From: Sulfurimonas sp.
Lineage (GTDB): Bacteria; Campylobacterota; Campylobacteria; Campylobacterales; Sulfurimonadaceae
DNA: 12,829 nt
Assembly (NCBI GenBank): GCA_027011725.1
Contig: JALUZQ010000031.1
Span: forward strand, 1-12,829
Direction of reading: 5' to 3'
Part shown: piece by piece, positions 6,380 through 12,829 of the stretch
Position numbering within the stretch: the stretch's first letter is position 1
How the letters are laid out: each line of letters starts with the position of its first letter
Position numbers and translations under genes: made by a program
Notes under the pieces: generated by a model
The model's database searches: none
Seen by the model: only the letters and a program-made list of their open reading frames with translations
Told to the model about the DNA's origin: nothing

Positions 6380-7527
6380 TAAAAAAATATGGAATGTATA
6401 TTCTCATCGCGGTTCTTTTTGTGATGGCTTCTGTGATGATCTATGTGAAGATCAACCCAAAAACACTTCCTGAAAACCTTGTCTCTGCTACAGGTAAGAT
6501 CGATGGTGACCTCATTACCCTCAACACAAAGTACCCCGGACGTATCAAAAGCATCAACATTCATGAGGGTGAAGCTATAAAAAAAGGCAAAGTCATCGCC
6601 GTACTCTCAAGTAAAGAGCAGGAGAAAAAACTCTCCGCACTCCAAGCAGAAGTTCATGCAGCCCAAGAGGGAATAAAAGCGATGCAAGAGGAACTTACAC
6701 TGACCAAACGCAGCGTTGCTCTTAACATTACAAAAGCAAAAGAGGCTCTGGGCATCGAAAAATCACAAAAAGACCAACTGCAAAATACCATAGAAGCGCA
6801 AAAAGCCCTGCTCCAACAAACACAAAAAGATTATGAACGTGTGCAAAAATTGTATGAGAAAAAGCTCATAGCCAAACACAAACTCGAACTTGCAAAGCTC
6901 AAACTCACTGCAGAGAGTGAAAAATACCAAGCACTTCAAAACAAAGAAAAAGCTGCTACTCAGGCAATAAGCATCGCACAAGCGGACTACAAACTAGCAC
7001 TAGCACAAAAAAGAAAAACAGCAGCACTGCATGATAAAATCGCAGCACAAGAAAGCAGGCTAAAAGCACTTGTAGCAAATAAAGAAGAGTTACAAATCGC
7101 CATCAACGAACTCACCATAAAATCGCCTATCAATGGTTTTGTAGTGGAAAAAATTGCCAATGTCGGCGAGGTTTTAGGGGCAGGAATGGTTGTAGCTACA
7201 CTGATTGACCCGCAAAATCTCTACCTTAAAGTTTATGTAGATACACTCACAAACGGCAAAATAAAAATAGGCGATAAAGCCGTCATCTTTTTAGATGCCG
7301 CGCCAGACAAAGCAATAGAGGCAAAGGTTAGTGCCATCAGTGCAAACGCAGAGTTTACCCCAAAAGAGGTAGCAGTTAGAAGTGACAGAATACAGCGTAT
7401 TTATGGCGTACATCTGAGCCCTCTTCGTGTTGCCCCACTCTTAAAGCTTGGTATTCCTGCTGTGGGAGTCATCACTACGAATGGAAAAGATCTGCCAAAA
7501 GCACTTCGTGACATACCAAGCATCTAA
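6376..7527 (+). CDS. HlyD/YbhG-family periplasmic adaptor (membrane fusion protein)
   Basis: This 383-residue protein is the adaptor that links the inner-membrane ABC transporter to the TolC channel. It has one N-terminal membrane helix (about residues 7-25, YILIAVLFVMASVMIYV), then a lipoyl/biotinyl half-motif (GRIKSINIHEGEAIKKGKVIAVLSS, about 55-79). A long Lys/Gln/Ala-rich coiled-coil hairpin follows (about 78-246), then the second lipoyl half (LTIKSPINGFVVEKIANVGEVL) and a beta-barrel domain. This order matches E. coli YbhG/YhiI. The ATG at 6376 shares ATGA with the tolC stop and has AAGGA at 6363-6367 eight bases away. The in-frame ATG at 6367 overlaps that ribosome binding site and is unlikely. 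The long hairpin suggests direct contact with the partner channel. The substrate cannot be told from sequence. Confidence 0.92.
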   Translation: MIKKYGMYILIAVLFVMASVMIYVKINPKTLPENLVSATGKIDGDLITLNTKYPGRIKSINIHEGEAIKKGKVIAVLSSKEQEKKLSALQAEVHAAQEGIKAMQEELTLTKRSVALNITKAKEALGIEKSQKDQLQNTIEAQKALLQQTQKDYERVQKLYEKKLIAKHKLELAKLKLTAESEKYQALQNKEKAATQAISIAQADYKLALAQKRKTAALHDKIAAQESRLKALVANKEELQIAINELTIKSPINGFVVEKIANVGEVLGAGMVVATLIDPQNLYLKVYVDTLTNGKIKIGDKAVIFLDAAPDKAIEAKVSAISANAEFTPKEVAVRSDRIQRIYGVHLSPLRVAPLLKLGIPAVGVITTNGKDLPKALRDIPSI

Positions 7528-7536
7528 GGCAAAATA

Positions 7537-9162
7537 ATGGCAGACCTCGAAGTTTCAAACCTCAGCGTACACTACAAAAAGCTCACTGCCACGCACTCCG
7601 TCTCTTTGAGCGCAAACAGTGGAGATATCATCGGCTTCATCGGAGCAGATGGAGCGGGAAAGAGTTCTTTGATGCACGCTATTGCCGGTGTGATTCACTT
7701 TGAAGGCACAGTAAGCTACAAAGGCTACACCTACCACTCTCCACAAGAGTGTGAGAAGATAAAACCCGAGATCTCTTTAATGCCACAAGGCATAGGGCTT
7801 GTTTTATATGACACACTGAGTGTTGAAGAACATCTGGAGTTTTTTGCAGATATTCGTGACATCAAGCAAGATGAAAAGTTTTTAGCCTATAAAGAGAAAC
7901 TTCTGCATATGTCAGGACTTAGTGAATTTACGAAGCGTTTAGCCGGAAATTTAAGTGGGGGTATGATGCAAAAGCTCTCACTTATCTGTGCGCTGCTGCA
8001 CCGTCCAAAGCTTTTGATTTTAGATGAACCCACGACTGGTGTCGATCCGCTGAGTCGTTTGGAGTTGTGGGACATTTTGGATGCCATTAGAAAAGAAGAA
8101 GGCACCATTGCACTTGTCAGTACAGCATATATGCAAGAAGCAGCGAAGATGGACAAGATTTTGCTCTTTGATGAGGGAAAAATCATCGCACAGGGAAGCA
8201 ATGCAGAGCTTATAGACTCCATCCGTCCTTTTACCTATCAGGCACTTAAAGAGTATCGTGAAGATGTCATCACCTTTGACAAACGCAGCTACTCACTGGC
8301 ACCACTTCAGGCACAAGTAGCGGAGCCTACACTCGAAGGTCTCTTTTTTATCAATGCTCTTAAAAACAACAAAACACTGCCGCCTGTAGAGATTGGAGAT
8401 AAAGAGCAGCAAGAGAGTGTACCACCTGTCATTATGCAGGCAAAAGGATTAACAAAATACTTTGGTGATTTTATTGCAGATGATCACATCGATATTGAGC
8501 TAAAAAGTGCTGAGATACTTGGACTCCTCGGTGCAAATGGAGCCGGAAAAACGACTTTTATCAAAATGCTTTTAGGTCTGTATAAAATTGATGAAGGGTC
8601 ACTCTCTTTGCTTGGCAAAGATATAAAAAGTGCAGATGACAGACTCGAACTCAAAAGTAAAATAGGCTATGTCAGCCAGCACTTTGCTCTTTATAACGAT
8701 ATGACCGTTAGAGAAAATCTCATCTACTTTGCAAATATGCATAAAATTCCACTCGATAAGGCTCTGCAGCGCATCAAAAAGTATGCCTATGAGCTTGGAT
8801 TTGCACCCTATATGGATAAATTTCCTACAGAACTGCCACTCGGGGTAAATCAACGCTTCTCCATTGCAGCTGCCTTGCTGCATGAACCACTTGTGCTCTT
8901 TCTCGATGAGCCTACATCAGGGGTGGACACCATTGCCCGTGCACAATTTTGGCAGATTTTGCATAAGCTCAAGGAGAAATGGGGCATCTCTATTCTCATT
9001 ACAACACACTATATGAGTGAAGCGGAATACTGTGACAGAGTAGTGTTACTCAAGCGAGGGAAAAAGATTGCTGATGACACTGTTGCAAATCTCTATAAAG
9101 CACATCCCGATGCAAAGAGTTTTGAAGATATATTTTTAAGCTACTTTGAGGCACAAATATGA
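7537..9162 (+). CDS. Double ABC ATPase on one chain (YbhF-like)
   Basis: The 541-residue protein contains two ATP-binding domains that power the two permeases encoded next. Domain 1: Walker A GADGAGKS (36-43), Q-loop Gln84, signature LSGGMMQ (139-145), Walker B LLILDEP (159-165), and STAYMQEA where the switch histidine should be (Ala197). Domain 2: Walker A GANGAGKT (332-339), Q-loop Gln381, Walker B VLFLDEP (453-459), switch His491 in TTHYMSEAE, but a signature that reads LPLGVNQ (433-439) instead of LSGGxxQ. In the folded pair, one site should be complete (domain 2 nucleotide site with domain 1 signature) and the other degenerate. E. coli YbhF (578 residues) has the same two-domain plan. 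It starts 9 bp after the adaptor stop, with AAGG at 7526-7529, and overlaps the next gene by ATGA. Confidence 0.94.
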   Translation: MADLEVSNLSVHYKKLTATHSVSLSANSGDIIGFIGADGAGKSSLMHAIAGVIHFEGTVSYKGYTYHSPQECEKIKPEISLMPQGIGLVLYDTLSVEEHLEFFADIRDIKQDEKFLAYKEKLLHMSGLSEFTKRLAGNLSGGMMQKLSLICALLHRPKLLILDEPTTGVDPLSRLELWDILDAIRKEEGTIALVSTAYMQEAAKMDKILLFDEGKIIAQGSNAELIDSIRPFTYQALKEYREDVITFDKRSYSLAPLQAQVAEPTLEGLFFINALKNNKTLPPVEIGDKEQQESVPPVIMQAKGLTKYFGDFIADDHIDIELKSAEILGLLGANGAGKTTFIKMLLGLYKIDEGSLSLLGKDIKSADDRLELKSKIGYVSQHFALYNDMTVRENLIYFANMHKIPLDKALQRIKKYAYELGFAPYMDKFPTELPLGVNQRFSIAAALLHEPLVLFLDEPTSGVDTIARAQFWQILHKLKEKWGISILITTHYMSEAEYCDRVVLLKRGKKIADDTVANLYKAHPDAKSFEDIFLSYFEAQI

Positions 9163-10280
9163 GAATAAACATCATAAAAGCTTATATGCTAAAAGAGTTT
9201 AAAGAGCTTGTACGTACACGGCTCATCGTTATGGTTTACCTGCTTCCAAGCATGATACTCATACTCTTTGGGTATGGTATTCGTATGGATGTCTCACATG
9301 CTCGGCTTATTATTATCGACAATGACCAAAGTAAGCTTTCGCAAACACTTAGCTCTAAGTTTGAACATACAAAATACTTTGACACCGTTGAGCGACATAT
9401 GAGTGAAACGCAGGCCCTTAGAGAGATAAAGCAGGCGAAAAAAGATGCCATACTTATCATCCCCTCCTCATTTGAGAAAAATCTCCTTAAAGGAGAGAAG
9501 AGTGAACTTGGTATTTTTATCGATGCAGCTTTTCCTACACGAGGAACGACCATAGAGACTTACATACAAGGAACCATACTCTCAATGGCAAAAGAGGTTC
9601 TCGCCAAAAAAGGTGTTGCACAAAAGGGAATGATCACTATAAACAGTCGTAGTCTCTTTAATCAGGCTATGCGTGATGAAGATGCTATTGTACCCGGGCT
9701 TATAGGTCTGGTTTTACTCATAGCTCCGGCAATTCTAGCAGCCCTTTTAATCGTAAAAGAGAAAGAAAAAGGGACTATATTTAACTTTTATGCCTCACCT
9801 TTGAGTAAAAATGAGTTTCTAGCAGCAAAACTACTCCCTGCGTTTTTACTCCATTCACTCAATATTTTCATTCTTTTTCTACTGAGTGTTTATCTTTTTG
9901 AAGTCCCTTTTCGGGGCAGCTTTTTTCTCTACTGGCTTGCTAGTGAGCTCTACATTCTTGTGAGTCTCTCTTTGGGAATGTTCATCTCTGTCATTACAAA
10001 AAGACAGATAGTAGCCGTAGTGCTTACTGTCATCATCACTCTTATTCCCGGCTTTTTATACTCAGGCATCATTATGCCGATCTCTTCCATGGATGGGGCA
10101 TCACAAATAGAAGCACATCTGTTTCCGATCATGTACTACAACCATATCATTTACGACACCTTTTTAATAGGTGAGGGGTTTGCATCACAAAAGAATCTGC
10201 TCTATCTTGGCATTTTACTACTCTTTACGCTTGTGCTCTTTAGTGTAGGAAAACTGCTGTTGAAAAAGGAGATGAAATAA
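9159..10280 (+). CDS. ABC-2 type permease, first subunit (YbhS/YbhR-like)
   Basis: This 373-residue inner-membrane protein has the ABC-2 transporter layout: one N-terminal helix (about 23-41, including MVYLLPSMILILFGYGI), a periplasmic domain of about 130 residues (from DVSHARLIIIDND to the RDEDAIVPG segment), then five hydrophobic segments in the C-terminal half. The cytoplasmic turn IVKEKEKGTIFNFYASPLSKNEF between the first two of these is the conserved contact region of the family. The ATG sits in the ATGA overlap with the ATPase gene, with GAGG at 9148-9151, so translation is coupled. With the next gene it should form a heterodimeric channel served by the double ATPase. The end overlaps the next start by one base (TAATG). 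Confidence 0.92.
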   Translation: MRINIIKAYMLKEFKELVRTRLIVMVYLLPSMILILFGYGIRMDVSHARLIIIDNDQSKLSQTLSSKFEHTKYFDTVERHMSETQALREIKQAKKDAILIIPSSFEKNLLKGEKSELGIFIDAAFPTRGTTIETYIQGTILSMAKEVLAKKGVAQKGMITINSRSLFNQAMRDEDAIVPGLIGLVLLIAPAILAALLIVKEKEKGTIFNFYASPLSKNEFLAAKLLPAFLLHSLNIFILFLLSVYLFEVPFRGSFFLYWLASELYILVSLSLGMFISVITKRQIVAVVLTVIITLIPGFLYSGIIMPISSMDGASQIEAHLFPIMYYNHIIYDTFLIGEGFASQKNLLYLGILLLFTLVLFSVGKLLLKKEMK

Positions 10281-11359
10281 TGAAAAGTTTTTTCACTGTC
10301 TTTAGCAAAGAGATCATCTCTTTTATGCGTTCCATTCCTCTCGTTGCCGTCATACTCTACTCTTTTACTGCAGATATTTATATAGCAGGAGCAGGTATGC
10401 AGATAAAACCGCGTAATGTTGTCATAGGGTATGTTGACAACAGCGGCGGTGGACTGAGCCAAAAGATACTCTCTCACTTTCATCAGCCTGAGTTTGTCAC
10501 ACCAAAACCCTACCTTTCTCAAAAAGCACTCAGCCGTGCCATCTTTAACAAAGAGGTCTTGGTCGGTCTCATTTTTAACTCAGACTTTGAAAAAAAGTAC
10601 AAAAAACATGAAGATACACAACTTGATGTGCTCATAGATGCAACGGCAGCAAGTCAAAGTCTTACCACTCTTGCCTATCTGCATAATATTATTTTAGATT
10701 TTGAAAAAGTAGATATTCCTCTCAAACTCCAATCACACAAGCTTTTTAACCAAAATGCAGACAACCACTCTTTTATGGCTCTAACCGAACTACTCTCGAT
10801 GATTACCCTGCTAAGTGTCATTTTAACTGCCATTGTGTTTGTAAAAGAGAAAGAAGACGGTACTTGGGATCTGATGCTGTTGATGCCTGTAAACCCAAAA
10901 ATCATTATTCTGGCTAAAAGTGCGTCACAAGTCTTTATTGTCACGGCGGGAGTTGTATTGGCTCTTGGTTTTGTTATACTCACAACATTCAACACCCCGC
11001 TCAATGGATCGTTTTGGAGTTTTATGTTACTGACTCTGTTGTATGGATTTTCAAGTGCGGGCATAGGACTTTTTGTAGCGGCTATCAGTAAAGATGTGAT
11101 GCAGGTAGCCCAGCTTTCCATCGTCATTATGATGCCACTTATATTTTTAAGTGGTGCATGGACACCCATTTATGCGATGAGCCCTGTTTTTCAAAAGCTC
11201 TCTCTCATCTCTCCGCTTCGTTACTACATAGAGGGGAGTGAGAGTATCTTTTACAGAGGGACTGCGTTTGTCGATTTGCTTCCATACTTTGGAGGAGTGA
11301 CTCTTTTAGGAGTTCTTTTATATTGGTATGGATTTAGAAAAATAGGAAGACTTTTTTAG
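10280..11359 (+). CDS. ABC-2 type permease, second subunit (YbhR/YbhS-like)
   Basis: This 359-residue protein is a paralogue of the preceding permease with the same plan: N-terminal helix (about 18-36), a periplasmic domain, and several C-terminal helices. It shares the VKEKEDGTWDLMLLMPVNP turn, where the other subunit has VKEKEKGTIFNFYASPLS, and has the family's LSGAWTPIYAMSP segment before the last helix. AAAGGAGA at 10266-10273 is the strongest ribosome binding site in the operon, with the start overlapping the previous stop. It is the last gene of the exporter. Its stop overlaps the convergent gene by 4 nt and leaves no room for a terminator between them. Confidence 0.92.
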   Translation: MKSFFTVFSKEIISFMRSIPLVAVILYSFTADIYIAGAGMQIKPRNVVIGYVDNSGGGLSQKILSHFHQPEFVTPKPYLSQKALSRAIFNKEVLVGLIFNSDFEKKYKKHEDTQLDVLIDATAASQSLTTLAYLHNIILDFEKVDIPLKLQSHKLFNQNADNHSFMALTELLSMITLLSVILTAIVFVKEKEDGTWDLMLLMPVNPKIIILAKSASQVFIVTAGVVLALGFVILTTFNTPLNGSFWSFMLLTLLYGFSSAGIGLFVAAISKDVMQVAQLSIVIMMPLIFLSGAWTPIYAMSPVFQKLSLISPLRYYIEGSESIFYRGTAFVDLLPYFGGVTLLGVLLYWYGFRKIGRLF

Positions 11360-12123
11360 TCCTCTTTTTTCTTACGTGCTTTAATGTTTATTTTTTTACC
11401 TGTTACTTTTGGAGCATCCCATTTATCTCTTGGTGTTCCATCGTATCGGTGGTTTCTCTCACCTGATTTTCCTGAAAAAAGTGCTTTGCCGTTTTCATCT
11501 TTACCTAGAAATTTGTTTGGAGCTTTTTTCTTTTTTGCCCACTTATCATCTTTTGATTTTGCATCTTTTGGACGTTCACTGCGTTTAGTATCTTTTGCAA
11601 AATCTTTTTTTGGTTTATCAAAACTGTTTGTAGATTTTTCATAGCGCTTTTTCGCTACCTCTTTGATCTCATCTTTAGAGAGTTTTTTTGCTTTTGGTTT
11701 TTCATCTTGCTCTACTACCGGATAGTTAAATCCCTCTACACTCTCTTGTTTTATAGCACGACCTAAGAGCATCTCTATAAAATGCAAATCTTTTTGCTCA
11801 CTCTCATCAAGCAGCATAAAAGAGTTCTCGGTAGCTTTTGCAGCACGCGCCATATAGACGATGTTCTTTATAGGCATCTCAAAGCCTATGATAATATCTG
11901 CACGGAGTTCTTTGTCTTTTATAAGATCTTTATCTTCAATGACCTGTATCTCTTTGTTTTCTAAACCCTCTTCAATGATTTTTGCATCTTTAGCCGTTAC
12001 AACTACAATGCTTTTACCCTCATTCTTTGCTATAAGCAGGTTTAAAAGTTCTGTTTTTTTCTCAAATGGGCAGTGATAAACGCGGTGATTGTTGGGTTTT
12101 ATGGTTAAGTTGTTTGATGACAA
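11356..12123 (-). CDS. Degenerate DEAD-box helicase C-terminal domain with Lys-rich tail
   Basis: I do not recognise a named gene. The 255-residue protein has two parts. Residues 1-135 resemble the second RecA domain of a DEAD-box RNA helicase: KSIVVVTAKDA (37-47) stands where motif IV is, ADIIIGFEMPIKNIVYM (75-91) where motif V and the following strand are, ARAAKATENSFMLL (92-105) where the HRIGRTGR motif VI is, and IEMLLGRAIKQESVEGF at the end as in DEAD-box proteins. The DEAD domain with its ATP-binding motifs is absent, and motif VI lacks the HRxGRxxR arginines. Residues 140-255 are a low-complexity, Lys/Asp/Arg-rich tail, suited to RNA binding. The start is TTG, with AGGA seven bases upstream; an in-frame TAG lies just before it, so no longer start exists. 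A role in RNA or ribosome assembly is inference. Confidence 0.75.
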   Translation of the reverse strand: MSSNNLTIKPNNHRVYHCPFEKKTELLNLLIAKNEGKSIVVVTAKDAKIIEEGLENKEIQVIEDKDLIKDKELRADIIIGFEMPIKNIVYMARAAKATENSFMLLDESEQKDLHFIEMLLGRAIKQESVEGFNYPVVEQDEKPKAKKLSKDEIKEVAKKRYEKSTNSFDKPKKDFAKDTKRSERPKDAKSKDDKWAKKKKAPNKFLGKDENGKALFSGKSGERNHRYDGTPRDKWDAPKVTGKKINIKARKKKED

Positions 12124-12152
12124 GTTGTATTCCTAAGTAAAGTCTTTATGCG

Positions 12153-12158
12153 ATTATA
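12153..12158 (-). promoter_or_regulatory. -10 box for the helicase-like gene
   Basis: The minus strand reads GGTATAATCG, a perfect TATAAT, giving a transcript start near 12146 and a leader of about 23 nt with AGGA before the TTG start. A second TATAAT (12176-12181, minus) overlaps the end of the toxin gene and could serve as an alternative. Confidence 0.5.
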
Positions 12159-12172
12159 CCTAAATATTTTCT

Positions 12173-12508
12173 TTAATTATAGTCCGATTTTAATAGCCTT
12201 CTAAAAAGTATATCCTCAATATCTCTACTTGAATCAACAACTATCAAAATATAAATCTTCTCACCTTCAATCTTGTAAACAATTCTCCATCTTTTATAAA
12301 TTAGCTCCCTGTATCGTAAAATCCCGATATGCTGAAGTTCCGGAACAACTCTTCTGCTTAAAGGAAAAATTGATAAGTCGTTACATTGTTCTTTTATTTC
12401 AAAAAAAATATTTTTTGCTACTTTAATGCTATCGGTTTTAATATATTCTATTATCTCTTCCAAATCATATTCTGCATTTTTTGTCCATATGACTTCAAAA
12501 CTTTTCAA
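12173..12508 (-). CDS. RelE/ParE-family toxin of a type II toxin-antitoxin pair
   Basis: The 111-residue protein has the family's pattern: MKSFEVIWTKNAEYDLEEIIEYI at the N-terminus (strand, then helical pair), LRYRELIYKRWRIVYKI (64-80), and a final IYILIVVDSSRDIEDIL strand. Members are either mRNA-cleaving RelE-type or gyrase-inhibiting ParE-type toxins, and sequence alone does not decide which. The start is uncertain because no ATG is available: TTG 12508 has GGAT with good spacing and gives the usual family N-terminus. TTG 12520 is four codons longer and would overlap the antitoxin gene by 8 nt. The gene is directly downstream of the antitoxin and in AT-rich DNA. Confidence 0.85.
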   Translation of the reverse strand: MKSFEVIWTKNAEYDLEEIIEYIKTDSIKVAKNIFFEIKEQCNDLSIFPLSRRVVPELQHIGILRYRELIYKRWRIVYKIEGEKIYILIVVDSSRDIEDILFRRLLKSDYN

Positions 12509-12512
12509 TCTG

Positions 12513-12785
12513 TTATCCAAAAAGCTTTTTTTCTAAATTTTCAAACATTTCATCTTGTGGAGTTACATTCTCATTTCGTATATCCTCTTCGCTTTGAACT
12601 ATCAATTTAAGCAAAGAAAGAGAGTTTCTTAAATTTTCATAACTTTTTATATCTTGGATAACAGCTTTTGCCTCACCATTTTGTGTAATAATTATAGTTT
12701 GCTTACTCTTATTTACGCTATTTATAACATCTGCTGTTTTTGATTTTAAATAACTGATTGGTTTTATAGTTTGGCTTAGTTGCAT
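12513..12785 (-). CDS. Phd/YefM-family antitoxin
   Basis: The 90-residue protein is the antitoxin partner of the downstream RelE/ParE toxin. The N-terminal DNA-binding Phd fold is visible as KPISYLKSKTADVINSVN, followed by the strand pair QTIIITQNGEAKAVIQDI and SYENLRNSLSLLKLI. The acidic C-terminal part (SEEDIRNENVTPQDEMFENLEKKL) is the usual flexible toxin-wrapping region. ATG 12785 is preceded by AAAAAGGA with a seven-base gap. Known for the family: the antitoxin, alone or with toxin, represses its own promoter, which would lie in the last 44 bases of the window. Base composition is low in GC (13 of 60 at 12601-12660, against 23 of 60 at 1621-1680), which suggests acquisition by transfer. 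Confidence 0.88.
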   Translation of the reverse strand: MQLSQTIKPISYLKSKTADVINSVNKSKQTIIITQNGEAKAVIQDIKSYENLRNSLSLLKLIVQSEEDIRNENVTPQDEMFENLEKKLFG

Positions 12786-12829
12786 AACAAATCCTTTTTG
12801 ATTACTGTAAAGTGTATCTAATTTAGTCT

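Noticed and set aside
10675..11169. 164-codon open frame on the minus strand opposite the second permease
   Set aside because: It is a shadow of a well-supported permease gene; the translation is Ser/Thr/Ile-rich without family features and has no ribosome binding site context.

Overview
The window looks like chromosomal DNA from a Gram-negative member of the Campylobacterota, most likely a Sulfurimonas/Sulfurovum-like bacterium. The reasons are moderately AT-rich tightly packed genes, near-consensus TATAAT -10 boxes with little visible -35, an LpxB of the short form that begins with an ALE-x-SAN motif in place of the enterobacterial GEASGD, and a selD-mnmH pair. This assignment is inference from protein style, not a database match.

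Layout. (1) Positions 1-55 hold a possible C-terminal tail of a gene entering from the left. (2) A small HAD-family protein on the minus strand (45-521) is divergent from a selenium operon, selD (586-1617) and mnmH/selU (1620-2714). SelD makes selenophosphate, and MnmH uses it to change 2-thiouridine to 2-selenouridine in tRNA anticodons. (3) A dihydroorotase homologue that has lost its metal ligands (2688-3878, minus) overlaps the end of mnmH and is divergent from lpxB (3927-4973), the lipid A disaccharide synthase. The two genes are separated by only 48 bp, and two TATAAT boxes face each other there. (4) A five-gene plus-strand operon (5051-11359) encodes a complete tripartite export system of the E. 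coli YbhGFSR type with its own outer-membrane channel: TolC-like protein, HlyD/YbhG-like adaptor, a single-chain double ATPase, and two ABC-2 permeases. Its leader holds a perfect 13-bp palindrome that looks like a repressor operator. (5) A minus-strand gene (11356-12123) encodes what reads as a degenerate second RecA domain of a DEAD-box helicase with a long Lys-rich tail. (6) A Phd/YefM-ParE/RelE toxin-antitoxin pair (12173-12785, minus) lies in visibly AT-richer DNA at the right end.

Genes are packed with stop/start overlaps inside operons and overlapping 3' ends between convergent genes. I see no classical intrinsic terminators, no tRNA or rRNA, no CRISPR and no insertion sequence. No gap between genes exceeds about 80 bp. 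I found no clear defence or wholly new system. The most unusual items are the catalytically dead dihydroorotase, the pseudo-helicase, and the palindrome-controlled exporter with one degenerate ATP site.
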